Assembly (NCBI GenBank): GCA_900552705.1
Contig: USAX01000023.1
Coordinates: forward strand, 1-19,088
Length of the DNA: 19,088 nt
Reading direction: 5' to 3'
DNA from: an uncultured Collinsella sp.
Lineage (GTDB): Bacteria > Actinomycetota > Coriobacteriia > Coriobacteriales > Coriobacteriaceae
Shown here: positions 1 to 7,025 of the stretch, in pieces
How positions within the stretch are numbered: the stretch's first letter is position 1
How the letters are laid out: each line of letters opens with the position of its first letter
The notes under the pieces: generated by a model
The model's database searches: none
What the model saw: the letters and a program-made list of their open reading frames with translations, nothing else
Told to the model about the DNA's origin: nothing
Made by a program: the position numbers and the translations under genes

Positions 1-446
1 GCGAGGACAAGCATTGCCCGTGCGTGCTGCACGATGGCGAGCTGCGCAGCGAAAGCGTCCGTGCGGGCCTTTCGTGGGGAGTCGAACGCAACTGGAAAGG
101 TTGCCTCTTTTTGCCGGGCGACCAGCCACTTGTGAGTTCGGATTCTTTTGAGGGTATGGTTCGTGCGTTTGACGAGCGTGACCGCAATCATCCGGTGCGT
201 CTTGCGTGCAACGGCGAGCCTTCGAGCCCGGTGCTCTTTCCGGCGGAATTGTTCGATGCGCTTATGCGTCTTGAGGGCAAGGACGGCGGCGGTTCGATCC
301 TTAAGGACCGTACCGACGTGGTGCTGGTCGAGGCGCGTACTTACGAACTGTGGGACGTCGATACCGCCAAGGGACAGCGACGCATAACGGAGCATATCGC
401 CGCCTGCTCGTATTTTGATCGCGTGGCCAACTGCATCAACCAATAA
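1..446 (+). CDS. mocA: MocA-like molybdenum cofactor cytidylyltransferase, C-terminal part (5' truncated)
   Basis: The reading frame (frame 3) is open to the left edge, so the N-terminus with the nucleotide-binding GxxxR loop is missing; about 148 residues are visible, against roughly 190-200 for the family. The sequence GCLFLPGDQPLV carries the conserved metal-binding Asp of MobA/MocA-type NTP transferases, and SSPVLFPAELFDAL followed by GKDGGGSILKD matches the family's C-terminal segment (HPVLFP...L..L.GD.G...L). In the family, the enzyme transfers CMP (or GMP in MobA) to molybdopterin to make the dinucleotide cofactor of xanthine dehydrogenase-type hydroxylases. Its stop lies 9 bases before the hydantoinase start, with AAGGAG in the gap, so the two are probably co-transcribed. 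The neighbouring yqeB, yqeC and xdhC support this reading over a generic nucleotidyltransferase. Which nucleotide it uses cannot be told. Confidence 0.82.
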   Translation, partial: EDKHCPCVLHDGELRSESVRAGLSWGVERNWKGCLFLPGDQPLVSSDSFEGMVRAFDERDRNHPVRLACNGEPSSPVLFPAELFDALMRLEGKDGGGSILKDRTDVVLVEARTYELWDVDTAKGQRRITEHIAACSYFDRVANCINQ

Positions 447-455
447 GGAGCAATT

Positions 456-1823
456 ATGATCATCATCAAAAACGGTGCGCTCGTGACGCCCCAGGGGCTT
501 CGCCGCGCCGATCTTGCCATGGATGGCGATAAGATCGTGCGGATCGCCGCGGCGATTGAGCCGGGCGCCGACGATACTGTCGAGGATGCCGCGGGCTGCT
601 GGGTGTTTCCCGGCTTTATCGATGGCCACACGCACATGCAGTGCTGGACCGGCATGGATTGGACGGCCGATAGCTTTGAGACCGGCACGCGCGCGGCTGC
701 CTGCGGCGGCACGACGACCATTGTGGATTACGCCACGGCCGATCGCGGCGTGACCATGCCTGATGCCTTGGCCGAGTGGCATCGCCGCGCCGACGGAACC
801 TGCACGGCCAACTACGCCTTTCATATGGCGCTCGCCGAGTGGAACGAGCGCAACCGCGCCGATCTCTCGGCCATGCGCGAGGCGGGCGTATCGTCGTTCA
901 AGACCTACTTTGCCTACGATCATTTGCGCCTGGACGATGCCGAGACGCTCGAGGTGCTCGAGGAGCTCAAGCGTGTTGGCGGTATCCTGTGCGTGCATTG
1001 CGAGAACGGCACGCTGGTGAATGAGCTGCAGAAGCGCGTGTTTGAGCAGGGTATCCACGGGCCCGAGGGCCATGCGCTCAGCCGTCCGGATGTGTGCGAG
1101 GCCGAGGCAGTGAGCCGTCTGCTGTATCTGGCGCACCTGGCCGGCGACGCGCCGGTTAACGTGGTGCACCTTTCGACCAAGCTGGGGCTCGAGGCCATTC
1201 GCGCTGCCAAGGCGCGCGGGCAGAAGAACATCCATGTCGAGACCTGCCCTCAGTATCTGATGCTCGACGATACCTGCTATCTGGAGCGGGGCGAGGACGG
1301 CTTTGCGGGTGCCAAGTATGTGATGAGCCCGCCGCTGCGCCATGCTGGCGACCGCGCCGCGCTGCGCGAGGCGCTTGTGGCCGGCGAGATCGATACCATC
1401 GCCACCGACCACTGCAGCTTTAACCTGCACGGGCAAAAGGACCGCGGGCGCGACGACTTCCGCGCGATTCCCAACGGCGGACCCGGTGTGGAGCATCGCC
1501 CCGTCGCGATCGCCACGAGCTTTGAGGGACAGCTGGGCCCCGAGGATCTGTGCCGCCTGATGAGCGAGAACCCGGCGCGCGTCTTTGGCATGTATCCGCG
1601 CAAGGGCTGTCTTGCCGAGGGTGCCGATGCCGACGTGTGCGTGTGGGATCCCAAGGCGCGCTGGACCATTCGCGCGACGACGCAGCATCAGGCTGTGGAC
1701 TACACGCCGCTCGAGGGCTTTGAGGCGCACGGCCGCGCCAAGGCCGTGTTTGTGAACGGCGTACTGGCTGCGCGCGACGGCGAGCCCACCGGAGCCCAAC
1801 CCGGCCGCTACGTCCCCCGCTAG
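456..1823 (+). CDS. hydA: Hydantoinase/dihydropyrimidinase (HyuA-type cyclic amidohydrolase)
   Basis: Protein of 455 aa, the usual length for D-hydantoinases and dihydropyrimidinases (about 460). All metal-site residues of the amidohydrolase fold are present: the HTH pair at H58/H60 in FPGFIDGHTH, the probable carboxylated lysine K149 in SSFKTYFAYD, H181, H238 in VVHLS, and D318 in IATDHC. The family opens cyclic amide rings (dihydropyrimidines, 5-substituted hydantoins) to N-carbamoyl amino acids. The segments CGGTTTIVDYA, HALSRPDVCEAEA and VETCPQYLMLDD closely resemble E. coli HyuA (YgeZ), itself encoded beside a selenium/molybdenum hydroxylase cluster. ATG 456 is preceded by AAGGAG. It lies directly after mocA and converges on yqeC. 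The real substrate is unknown; a purine or hydantoin ring product is an inference from context. Allantoinase is less likely given the HyuA-like segments. Confidence 0.9.
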   Translation: MIIIKNGALVTPQGLRRADLAMDGDKIVRIAAAIEPGADDTVEDAAGCWVFPGFIDGHTHMQCWTGMDWTADSFETGTRAAACGGTTTIVDYATADRGVTMPDALAEWHRRADGTCTANYAFHMALAEWNERNRADLSAMREAGVSSFKTYFAYDHLRLDDAETLEVLEELKRVGGILCVHCENGTLVNELQKRVFEQGIHGPEGHALSRPDVCEAEAVSRLLYLAHLAGDAPVNVVHLSTKLGLEAIRAAKARGQKNIHVETCPQYLMLDDTCYLERGEDGFAGAKYVMSPPLRHAGDRAALREALVAGEIDTIATDHCSFNLHGQKDRGRDDFRAIPNGGPGVEHRPVAIATSFEGQLGPEDLCRLMSENPARVFGMYPRKGCLAEGADADVCVWDPKARWTIRATTQHQAVDYTPLEGFEAHGRAKAVFVNGVLAARDGEPTGAQPGRYVPR

Positions 1824-1849
1824 CAGCAAAGATGCCGTGTCCCCTCCGC

Positions 1850-1916
1850 AGTTGCGGTGAAATAGTTCCTGTTTAGCCGCCAAATAGGCCGTTTCAGGAA
1901 CTATTCCACCGCAACT
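1850..1916. repeat. Long hairpin repeat, copy 1 (family also at 6081-6147)
   Basis: Two 22-base arms at 1850-1871 and 1895-1916 are inverted complements except for one G/A (wobble) position, around a 23-base centre. The outer ten bases, AGTTGCGGTG, and their complement CACCGCAACT are identical in the copy at 6081-6147. The copy sits between the convergent ends of the hydantoinase gene and yqeC. It could act as a bidirectional transcription stop, although there is no T-tract, or as a dispersed REP- or MITE-like element. Confidence 0.85.
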
Positions 1917-1941
1917 TATAGGTCTGGTGGGGCAGCGCCGG

Positions 1942-2676
1942 CTACTTGAGGTTGGTGGCGACGATGGGGCGGTCGAGAGCTGTCTCGAAGCGGTCGGCCA
2001 TCGTGGGGTCGCTGAGCGTGTCGACTTGGTTGAGCATGACGCGTGCGGTGCAGAGTCCCAACGCCTGCATCTCGGCATTGAGCACCTGGGCGACGCGCCC
2101 TGGGGTGGCAGTGTCGGTGGGCTCGCAGCCGCAGCGCTCGCAGAAGAGCTCGGGGCGGTGGACAACCTTGGCGACGGGCTTGCCCAGCCCTGAGGCGCCG
2201 ACGACCCAGACAACGTTTGCCGTGGCGGCGGGAATTACCGGCTCCCAGGCGGCATGCGCCTTGAGCGGGAGTCGCTTGCTGCCATCTGCCTCGGCCAACA
2301 CATAGTCAAAGCGCTGCGCCAGCTCGTTGAGCGGCTCAGCGGGGGCGGAGAGCTTGCCTGTCTCCGGGTCCAAAACACCCGCTTGGCAGATGCTTCCGCG
2401 CACAAGGCCCGCGCAGGCCTCGCAGGTGCAGCCGGGGGCATGCGCGGCACCCGGCTTCCAAGGTGCGGCGTCCAGGCGACGGCTCGACCCGTCCCATGGC
2501 ACGCCGGCGACGGGAAACATGTGCGTGGTGGTACAGAGGAGCACGCGGCCGCCAGCGCGCATGAGCTCGAGCCCCAGCGTCTTCAGCAACGTCGACTTGC
2601 CGCCACTGCCGATAATCGCGGTAATGCCCGGCTCGATCCTGAGCGCCGAGGCAAGATTGCCGCTAACCGTTTCCAT
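1942..2676 (-). CDS. yqeC: YqeC-type selenium-dependent molybdenum hydroxylase accessory ATPase
   Basis: Protein of 244 aa. An N-terminal P-loop, IIGSGGKSTLLKTL (about residues 21-34), is followed by CTTTHMFP and the family signature EADGSKRLPLKAHAAWEPVIP (129-149), which together identify the YqeC family. YqeC genes co-occur with yqeB and selenium-dependent molybdenum hydroxylases; the exact biochemical step is not established. Two Cys clusters stand out: C83/C85/C88 (CTCEAC) and C179/C182/C184 (CERCGC), a possible metal or selenium-sulfur site. The gene is divergent from yqeB and convergent with the hydantoinase gene, an inversion inside an otherwise plus-strand module. The start ATG has a weak GGCGG ribosome-binding sequence on the minus strand. 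Confidence 0.88.
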   Translation of the reverse strand: METVSGNLASALRIEPGITAIIGSGGKSTLLKTLGLELMRAGGRVLLCTTTHMFPVAGVPWDGSSRRLDAAPWKPGAAHAPGCTCEACAGLVRGSICQAGVLDPETGKLSAPAEPLNELAQRFDYVLAEADGSKRLPLKAHAAWEPVIPAATANVVWVVGASGLGKPVAKVVHRPELFCERCGCEPTDTATPGRVAQVLNAEMQALGLCTARVMLNQVDTLSDPTMADRFETALDRPIVATNLK

Positions 2677-2710
2677 CTGTTCACCGCCGTATAATACTGT
2701 GATAATAAAT
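2667..2710. promoter_or_regulatory. AT-rich divergent promoter region between yqeC and yqeB
   Basis: A plus-strand TATAAT at 2690-2695 lies in an unusually AT-rich block within the 102-base divergent spacer. No good -35 is visible 16-18 bases upstream. The opposite strand carries overlapping TATTAT/TTATTA sequences that could serve yqeC. The plus-strand transcript would start near 2702 and give yqeB a leader of about 77 bases with the strong SD GGGAGGTG before ATG 2779. Confidence 0.4.
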
Positions 2711-2778
2711 AATCATCAGAGTAGCGGCCGAACCGCTTTTGCTCTGCTCAAACCGTAGCACAGGGAGGTGCCCCGGGA

Positions 2779-3573
2779 ATGCTCGTTTATGTTCGCGGCG
2801 CCGGTGATATCGCCACGGGCGTCGCCGTTCGCTTGGTGCGCGCCGGCGTTTCGGTCGTTATGGCCGATATCGCGGTTCCCACGTGCATCCGCCGCACAAT
2901 CTGTTTTTGCGAGGCCATTCGCCTGGGCGAGGTCGAGGTCGAAGGCATTCGCGCTCGCTTGGCACAGACGCCGGCTGAGGCGCTTGAGATTACCAAGGCT
3001 GGAGACGTCGCCGTTGTGGTGGACCCTCAGGCCAAGATGCTCGATGAGCTTAAACCCACGGCTGTGGTCGACGCGATTTTGGCTAAGCGCAACTTGGGCA
3101 CCACGCGCGACATGGCGCCTGCCGTCATCGCTGTGGGGCCGGGCTTTACCGCGCCGGTTGACTGCGACGCCGTGGTCGAGACCATGCGCGGGCATTTTCT
3201 CGGCCGTGTCATTACCCAAGGTTCGCCCCAGCCCAACACGGGCGTGCCGGGCATTATCGCCGGCTATGGCAAGGAACGTGTTATCCACAGCCCCGCCGCC
3301 GGCGTGTTTCGGTCCGACCGCGCAATCGGCGACATCGTGAGCGCCGGAGACGTGATTGGCTACGCGGGCGATACGCCCATGTGCACGCAGATCGATGGCT
3401 GTCTGCGCGGGCTTTTGGCGAACGGCGTGCAGGTGACTGAGGGCTTTAAATGCGCCGATGTCGATCCGCGCGGCGACGCCAGCTACATCAACTATATTTC
3501 GGACAAGGCGACATCGGTCGGCGGCGGCGTGCTCGAGGCACTCGCTATGCTCACCGATGTCTTTAGAGGATAG
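2779..3573 (+). CDS. yqeB: YqeB / EF2563-family selenium-dependent molybdenum hydroxylase system protein
   Basis: Protein of 264 aa, the usual length for EF2563/YqeB proteins. It begins with a Rossmann-like glycine motif, VRGAGDIATGVAVRLV (residues 5-20), and carries the family segments NTGVPGIIAGYGKERVIHSP (153-172) and DPRGDASYINYISDKA near the C-terminus. C36, C42 and C44 cluster in a TCIRRTICFCEA stretch. The family is a genomic marker of selenium-dependent molybdenum hydroxylases and is proposed to help insert the labile selenium; the reaction is not proven. ATG 2779 follows a strong SD (AGGGAGGTG, spacing about 8). It is divergent from yqeC and ends 9 bases before xdhC, so yqeB-xdhC form one transcript. 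Confidence 0.9.
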   Translation: MLVYVRGAGDIATGVAVRLVRAGVSVVMADIAVPTCIRRTICFCEAIRLGEVEVEGIRARLAQTPAEALEITKAGDVAVVVDPQAKMLDELKPTAVVDAILAKRNLGTTRDMAPAVIAVGPGFTAPVDCDAVVETMRGHFLGRVITQGSPQPNTGVPGIIAGYGKERVIHSPAAGVFRSDRAIGDIVSAGDVIGYAGDTPMCTQIDGCLRGLLANGVQVTEGFKCADVDPRGDASYINYISDKATSVGGGVLEALAMLTDVFRG

Positions 3574-3582
3574 AAGGCGGCA

Positions 3583-4626
3583 ATGGAAAAGCTCGATGTT
3601 GTGAATGCGGCGCTTGCCGCCCTGCGTGCTGGCGAGACGTGCGAGCTCGTGGTCGTGGCCGGTACGGCGGGGTCATCACCACGCGGCGTGGGCGCCTGGA
3701 TGGCCGTCTTTGCCGATGGCAGCCAAGCGGGCACCATCGGCGGCGGCAAGATTGAGCTTTTTGCGCTGGACGAGGCGCGCGAGCTGCTGGCCGCAGGGCA
3801 ATCGCGTCTGGTCCGCTACACCATGGGCGGCGAGAACTCCGATACCGGCATGATCTGCGGCGGAGCCATCTGCCTGTGCTACCTGCACCTGGACGCGACC
3901 AAGGCACCGTTGTTCCAGGAGATTGCCAATGTGCTGGCGTATCGACACATCGGCGACTTCGTCATTGACTTTGAGCCGTTTATCGCAAGCGCGCTCGAGG
4001 GCGATGTGGCTGAGTACCATGGCGAGGCATCACGCCATACCATTGACGGCTGTCCCGGGCTTTCGCTGGTGGAGGAGGGGAGTAAGGTCACCTACACCAA
4101 CGCGGCCTCCGAGATTCCCGCGGCGCACATCGAGACGCTCTGCCCCGAGGGCCTGACCTATATCTTTGGCTGCGGCCACGTGGGCGCTGCGACGGCGCGG
4201 GTGCTCACGGCGGCGGGCTTTGCCGTCGTGGCTTGCGACGACCGCCCCGGCACGCTGACCCCCGAATGGGTGTCCGGCGTCTACGACCGTCGTCTGGTCG
4301 ATTATAAGAACCTGAGCGAGCTGTGTCCCATCGGCCCGCGCGACTTGGTGGTCGTCGCCACGGCGGGTCACAAGTCCGATATCGACGTGGTGATTCAGGC
4401 CATGCGCGCTAAACCCGCCTATCTGGGCTGCCTGGGCTCGCGCCGCAAGACCGCCTTTGTGCGCGCCCGCCTGGAGCAGGAGGGCTTCACGCAGGGCCAG
4501 ATCGACGAGCTGCACCTGCCGATCGGTGTCGCCATCGAGGCCGAGGATCCCGAGGAGATTGCCATCTCCATCGCCGCCGAGATGATCCACCTGCGCCGCA
4601 CCAAACTCGTCCCCCGCAAGCGCTAG
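3583..4626 (+). CDS. xdhC: XdhC/CoxI-family molybdenum cofactor sulfurylation or insertion protein
   Basis: Protein of 347 aa with both domains of the family. The N-terminal XdhC_CoxI domain includes TAGSSPRGVGAWMAV (28-42), GTIGGGKIE and MICGGA (90-95, Cys92). The C-terminal XdhC_C Rossmann domain includes YIFGCGHVGAATARVL (193-208), VVATAGHKSD (257-266), YLGCLGSRRK (280-289) and HLPIGVAIEAEDPEEIAISIA (311-331). XdhC proteins bind molybdenum cofactor, help its terminal sulfuration and hand it to xanthine dehydrogenase; in the selenium-dependent system the chalcogen may be selenium. The start has AGAAGGCGG just upstream. It is the last gene of the maturation block; a 127-base gap separates it from the permease. 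Confidence 0.93.
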   Translation: MEKLDVVNAALAALRAGETCELVVVAGTAGSSPRGVGAWMAVFADGSQAGTIGGGKIELFALDEARELLAAGQSRLVRYTMGGENSDTGMICGGAICLCYLHLDATKAPLFQEIANVLAYRHIGDFVIDFEPFIASALEGDVAEYHGEASRHTIDGCPGLSLVEEGSKVTYTNAASEIPAAHIETLCPEGLTYIFGCGHVGAATARVLTAAGFAVVACDDRPGTLTPEWVSGVYDRRLVDYKNLSELCPIGPRDLVVVATAGHKSDIDVVIQAMRAKPAYLGCLGSRRKTAFVRARLEQEGFTQGQIDELHLPIGVAIEAEDPEEIAISIAAEMIHLRRTKLVPRKR

Positions 4627-4673
4627 TCGCATCCCAAATGAGCTGCCCCAGCCCTCTGCCGCATGCGGGTCAA

Positions 4674-4702
4674 AATGCTACCTGTGCCATATGCCCTATA
4701 AT
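4674..4702 (+). promoter_or_regulatory. Putative promoter of the nucleobase permease
   Basis: A consensus -10 box TATAAT at 4697-4702 lies in the xdhC-permease gap; the position 17 bases upstream (4674-4679, AATGCT) is a poor -35. A small perfect hairpin (AGCGGC/GCCGCT, 4715-4731) follows in the leader. The TATAAT sits inside the longest possible reading frame of the permease, which argues for the downstream start at 4754. Confidence 0.45.
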
Positions 4703-4753
4703 GTCCGACCGTTGAGCGGCATGGGGCCGCTGCCTAGGGTATGGGGGGCGCAA

Positions 4754-6067
4754 ATGGCAGAGTCGGCAGCAGGGGATGCCCTGTTCGAGCGTACGGGAAA
4801 AGTTTCGTTTGTGCAGGTATTACCCCATGCACTGCAGCATGTGCTGGCGGCATTCGCGGGTATCGTCACGCCCGCCATCATTATCGCGTCGGTCTGTGGC
4901 TTTACCCCTCAAGAGGAAGCCGCTGTCATCCAGGCGTCGCTCGTCCTCTCGGCGCTTGACATTTTCCTTCAACAGTTTCCCATAAAAGGTGTCGTCGGTT
5001 CGGGCCTGCCCATTGTGATGGGTGCGAGCTTTACCTTCGTGCCGGCGCTCAAGGCAGTCGGTCTTGAGCTTGGTTTTGAGGCCGTACTGGGCGCCCAGGT
5101 AATCGGCGGCGCGCTCGTCGCGCTCTTCGGCCTACTGTTTAGGCGCGTGAGTTTTCTGTTTCCGGCCCCGGTGCTTGGCACCGTCATCTTTGTCATTGGC
5201 CTGTCGCTATGTCCAGTGGCAGTTGCCTCCATGGCGGGCGGGGAGGGCGCGGCCGATTTTGGCAGTGTCACCAACTGGGCCGTCGCACTTGTGACGTTCG
5301 TCGTCACCTTTATGGCCGGCAACTACGGCAAGGGCGCGCTTAGGCTGGGCAGCATCCTGGCTGGTATCTGCGCGGGCTTTGTTTTGGCTGCGGTGTTGGG
5401 CATGGTCGATTTCTCGGCCATCGCGACCGCCAGCTGGTTCGCCCCGCCGGCCCCGGGCGCCCATCGCCTGGTGTTCGACCCGGCCGCGTGCGCCGTTGTG
5501 GGCGTTGTCGCCATTGTCAACGCCGTGCAGGTCATGGGCGAGTTTGCCGCCGTGTCCTCTGCTGCGCTCGATACCCCTGCGACCGATAGCCAGATCTCGG
5601 GTGGCCTGATCGCCAACGGCCTGGTCGGTATGCTGTCGGGCTTTTTGGGCGGCGTCCCCACGGCAACCTTTGGCCAGAATGTGGGCATTATCGCCGAGAA
5701 CAAGGTCGTCAACCGCATGGTCTTTACGCTTGCCGCCGTCATCTTGCTCATCGCGGGCCTGCTGCCCAAGTGTGCGGCGGTACTCACGTCCATTCCGCAG
5801 CCGGTCATCGGTGGCGCCACGATCGGCGTGTTCGCGACCATCGGCATGAACGGTGTGGTCATGTTTGCCCGCCACGGCTTGTCTCAGCGCGATACCACGC
5901 TCATGGGTCTCTCTATCGCCTTTGGCACGGGCATTGAGCGCACGGCCGGCGCGCTTGCCGGCGCTGGATTCCCCGCATGGGTTGGCACCGTCTTTGGCGG
6001 ATCCTCCATTGCCGTCGCCGCGCTCGTTGCTGTGATCCTCAACCTGGTTCTCCCGCGCCAAAAATAA
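4754..6067 (+). CDS. NCS2-family nucleobase (xanthine/urate-type) permease
   Basis: Protein of 437 aa from ATG 4754, hydrophobic throughout with about 12-14 membrane segments, as in NCS2 (NAT) symporters. Family features: Q28-H29 in TM1 (HALQHVLAAFAGIVTP), E263 in VQVMGEF, and Q308-N309 in TATFGQNVGII. The last two positions correspond to the substrate-binding Glu and Gln-Asn of E. coli XanQ, so xanthine, urate or another purine is more likely than uracil. The frame is open back to ATG 4691, but a TATAAT box overlaps that start and GGGGGG lies 5 bases before 4754, so the shorter form is preferred. Its own promoter is likely, and it is followed by the hairpin repeat at 6081. Together with the Mo-hydroxylase maturation genes it suggests purine uptake and breakdown. 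Confidence 0.9.
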   Translation: MAESAAGDALFERTGKVSFVQVLPHALQHVLAAFAGIVTPAIIIASVCGFTPQEEAAVIQASLVLSALDIFLQQFPIKGVVGSGLPIVMGASFTFVPALKAVGLELGFEAVLGAQVIGGALVALFGLLFRRVSFLFPAPVLGTVIFVIGLSLCPVAVASMAGGEGAADFGSVTNWAVALVTFVVTFMAGNYGKGALRLGSILAGICAGFVLAAVLGMVDFSAIATASWFAPPAPGAHRLVFDPAACAVVGVVAIVNAVQVMGEFAAVSSAALDTPATDSQISGGLIANGLVGMLSGFLGGVPTATFGQNVGIIAENKVVNRMVFTLAAVILLIAGLLPKCAAVLTSIPQPVIGGATIGVFATIGMNGVVMFARHGLSQRDTTLMGLSIAFGTGIERTAGALAGAGFPAWVGTVFGGSSIAVAALVAVILNLVLPRQK

Positions 6068-6080
6068 CGCCCCATATATG

Positions 6081-6147
6081 AGTTGCGGTGGAATAGGGAC
6101 TGTTTAAGCCTTTTAAGCCATCAAACAGTCCCTATCTCACCGCAACT
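6081..6147. repeat. Long hairpin repeat, copy 2
   Basis: Inverted arms of 25 bases at 6081-6105 and 6123-6147 pair except at two adjacent positions, around a 17-base centre. It starts 13 bases after the permease stop. It shares AGTTGCGGTG, AATAG and CTGTTTA with copy 1 at 1850-1916. Where copy 1 has TTC/GAA in opposite arms, this copy has GGA/TCC, so pairing is kept. There is no T-tract. Confidence 0.85.
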
Positions 6148-6388
6148 GCTGTTTTCCTCCGTGCCCTAGGGATCAATTTGTGCGGGGGAGTTGTGGAGTT
6201 GTGCAGGCAGACGAGGTTTTTCTGGAAATACGCTCCCGATGCGCGTATAGTACCGATTGTTTTGTCGGCTCCTGCTGCGTCGAGTCCAAACCGCGAAATG
6301 CCATGAGCGGCGCGGATGCAGTCAGGAGGCACGAGGACAACCCATCGTGGCCACGCCCCGTGCTTAAAACCCCAAGAAGGAGTGAACA
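6148..6388 (+). other. Non-coding leader of the rplE-led ribosomal operon; no rplN/rplX remnant
   Basis: Together with the hairpin repeat this makes a 321-base gap without a gene. I see no translated remnant of L14 or L24, the usual upstream neighbours of L5. It holds a putative promoter (6223-6251), a 10-base palindrome CGTGGCCACG (6346-6355) and an orphan SD-like AGGAGG at 6324-6329 with no suitable gene start. A normal SD (AAGGAG) precedes ATG 6389. A ribosomal-protein autoregulatory structure in the leader is possible but cannot be shown here. Confidence 0.6.
6223..6251 (+). promoter_or_regulatory. Putative promoter for the rplE operon
   Basis: TATAGT at 6246-6251 (5 of 6 to consensus) with a weak TGGAAA 17 bases upstream at 6223-6228. 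A promoter is expected here because the operon starts at rplE after an unrelated permease gene and a hairpin. The leader would be about 130 bases. Confidence 0.45.
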
Positions 6389-6946
6389 ATGGCAGAAGAG
6401 AAGTATGTGCCGCGTCTGAAGACCAAGTACAACAACGAGGTCAAGCAGCAGCTTCAGGACAAGTTCCAGTACGAGAACGTCATGATGATCCCCAAGTTTG
6501 AGAAGATCGTCGTGAACATGGGTGTCGGCGAGGCCGCTACCGATTCCAAGGCCATCGACGGTGCCGTGCGCGACCTGCGCGCCATCACCGGCCAGCAGCC
6601 GATGATCACCCGTGCCCGCAAGTCCATCGCTACCTTCCGCCTGCGCGCTGGTATGCCGATCGGCTGCAAGGTTACCCTGCGTGGCGACCGTATGTGGGAG
6701 TTCTTCGATCGTCTGACCTCCGTCGCGATTCCCCGTATCCGCGACTTCCGCGGCATCTCCGCCAAGAGCTTCGACGGCCGTGGTAACTTCTCCATGGGCG
6801 TCACCGAGCAGCTCATCTTCCCCGAGATCGACTTCGACTCTGTCGATCACCAGCGTGGTATGGACATCACTTTCGTGACCACCGCCAATACCGATGAGGA
6901 GGCCAAGGCCCTTCTGGACGCCTTCGGTTTCCCGTTCAAGAAATAG
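6389..6946 (+). CDS. rplE: 50S ribosomal protein L5
   Basis: Protein of 185 aa (family about 180). Conserved segments include [11 protein letters not shown] (39-49), [20 protein letters not shown] and PRIRDFRGI, all standard in L5, which binds 5S rRNA at the central protuberance of the large subunit. AAGGAG precedes the ATG by 8 bases. It is the first gene of the ribosomal cluster in this window: rplN and rplX, which normally sit directly before rplE, are missing, and the upstream gene is a nucleobase permease. Confidence 0.98.
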   Translation: MAEEKYVPRLKTKYNNEVKQQLQDKFQYENVMMIPKFEKIVVNMGVGEAATDSKAIDGAVRDLRAITGQQPMITRARKSIATFRLRAGMPIGCKVTLRGDRMWEFFDRLTSVAIPRIRDFRGISAKSFDGRGNFSMGVTEQLIFPEIDFDSVDHQRGMDITFVTTANTDEEAKALLDAFGFPFKK

Positions 6947-6962
6947 GTTCACCTGCCCTATG

Positions 6963-6990
6963 AGCGCCGTCCCCAGAAGGGGGCGGCGCT
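6963..6990 (+). other. Strong hairpin between rplE and rpsN
   Basis: A 12-bp stem (AGCGCCGTCCCC at 6963-6974 with GGGGGCGGCGCT at 6979-6990, one G-U pair) closed by an AGAA loop. No T-run follows, so it is not a standard intrinsic terminator. It lies within an operon, so RNA processing, mRNA stabilisation or partial attenuation are possible roles. Confidence 0.75.
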
Positions 6991-7025
6991 TGGGGCGAAC
7001 AATACTCTATGTGAGGAGGATATAA

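Noticed and set aside
1824..1941. Standard intrinsic terminator between hydantoinase gene and yqeC
   Set aside because: The hairpin is strong but lacks a T-tract on either strand, and the same structure recurs elsewhere, so it is listed as a repeat instead.
4627..4753. Possible purine or xanthine riboswitch before the permease
   Set aside because: Only one short hairpin and a TATAAT box are visible; I could not match the conserved core of any purine-type riboswitch.
6324..6367. Orphan AGGAGG and a six-codon GTG-started mini-frame (M-A-T-P-R-A) in the rplE leader
   Set aside because: The SD is 17 bases from the GTG, the peptide is tiny, and nothing supports translation; only comparative data could revive it.
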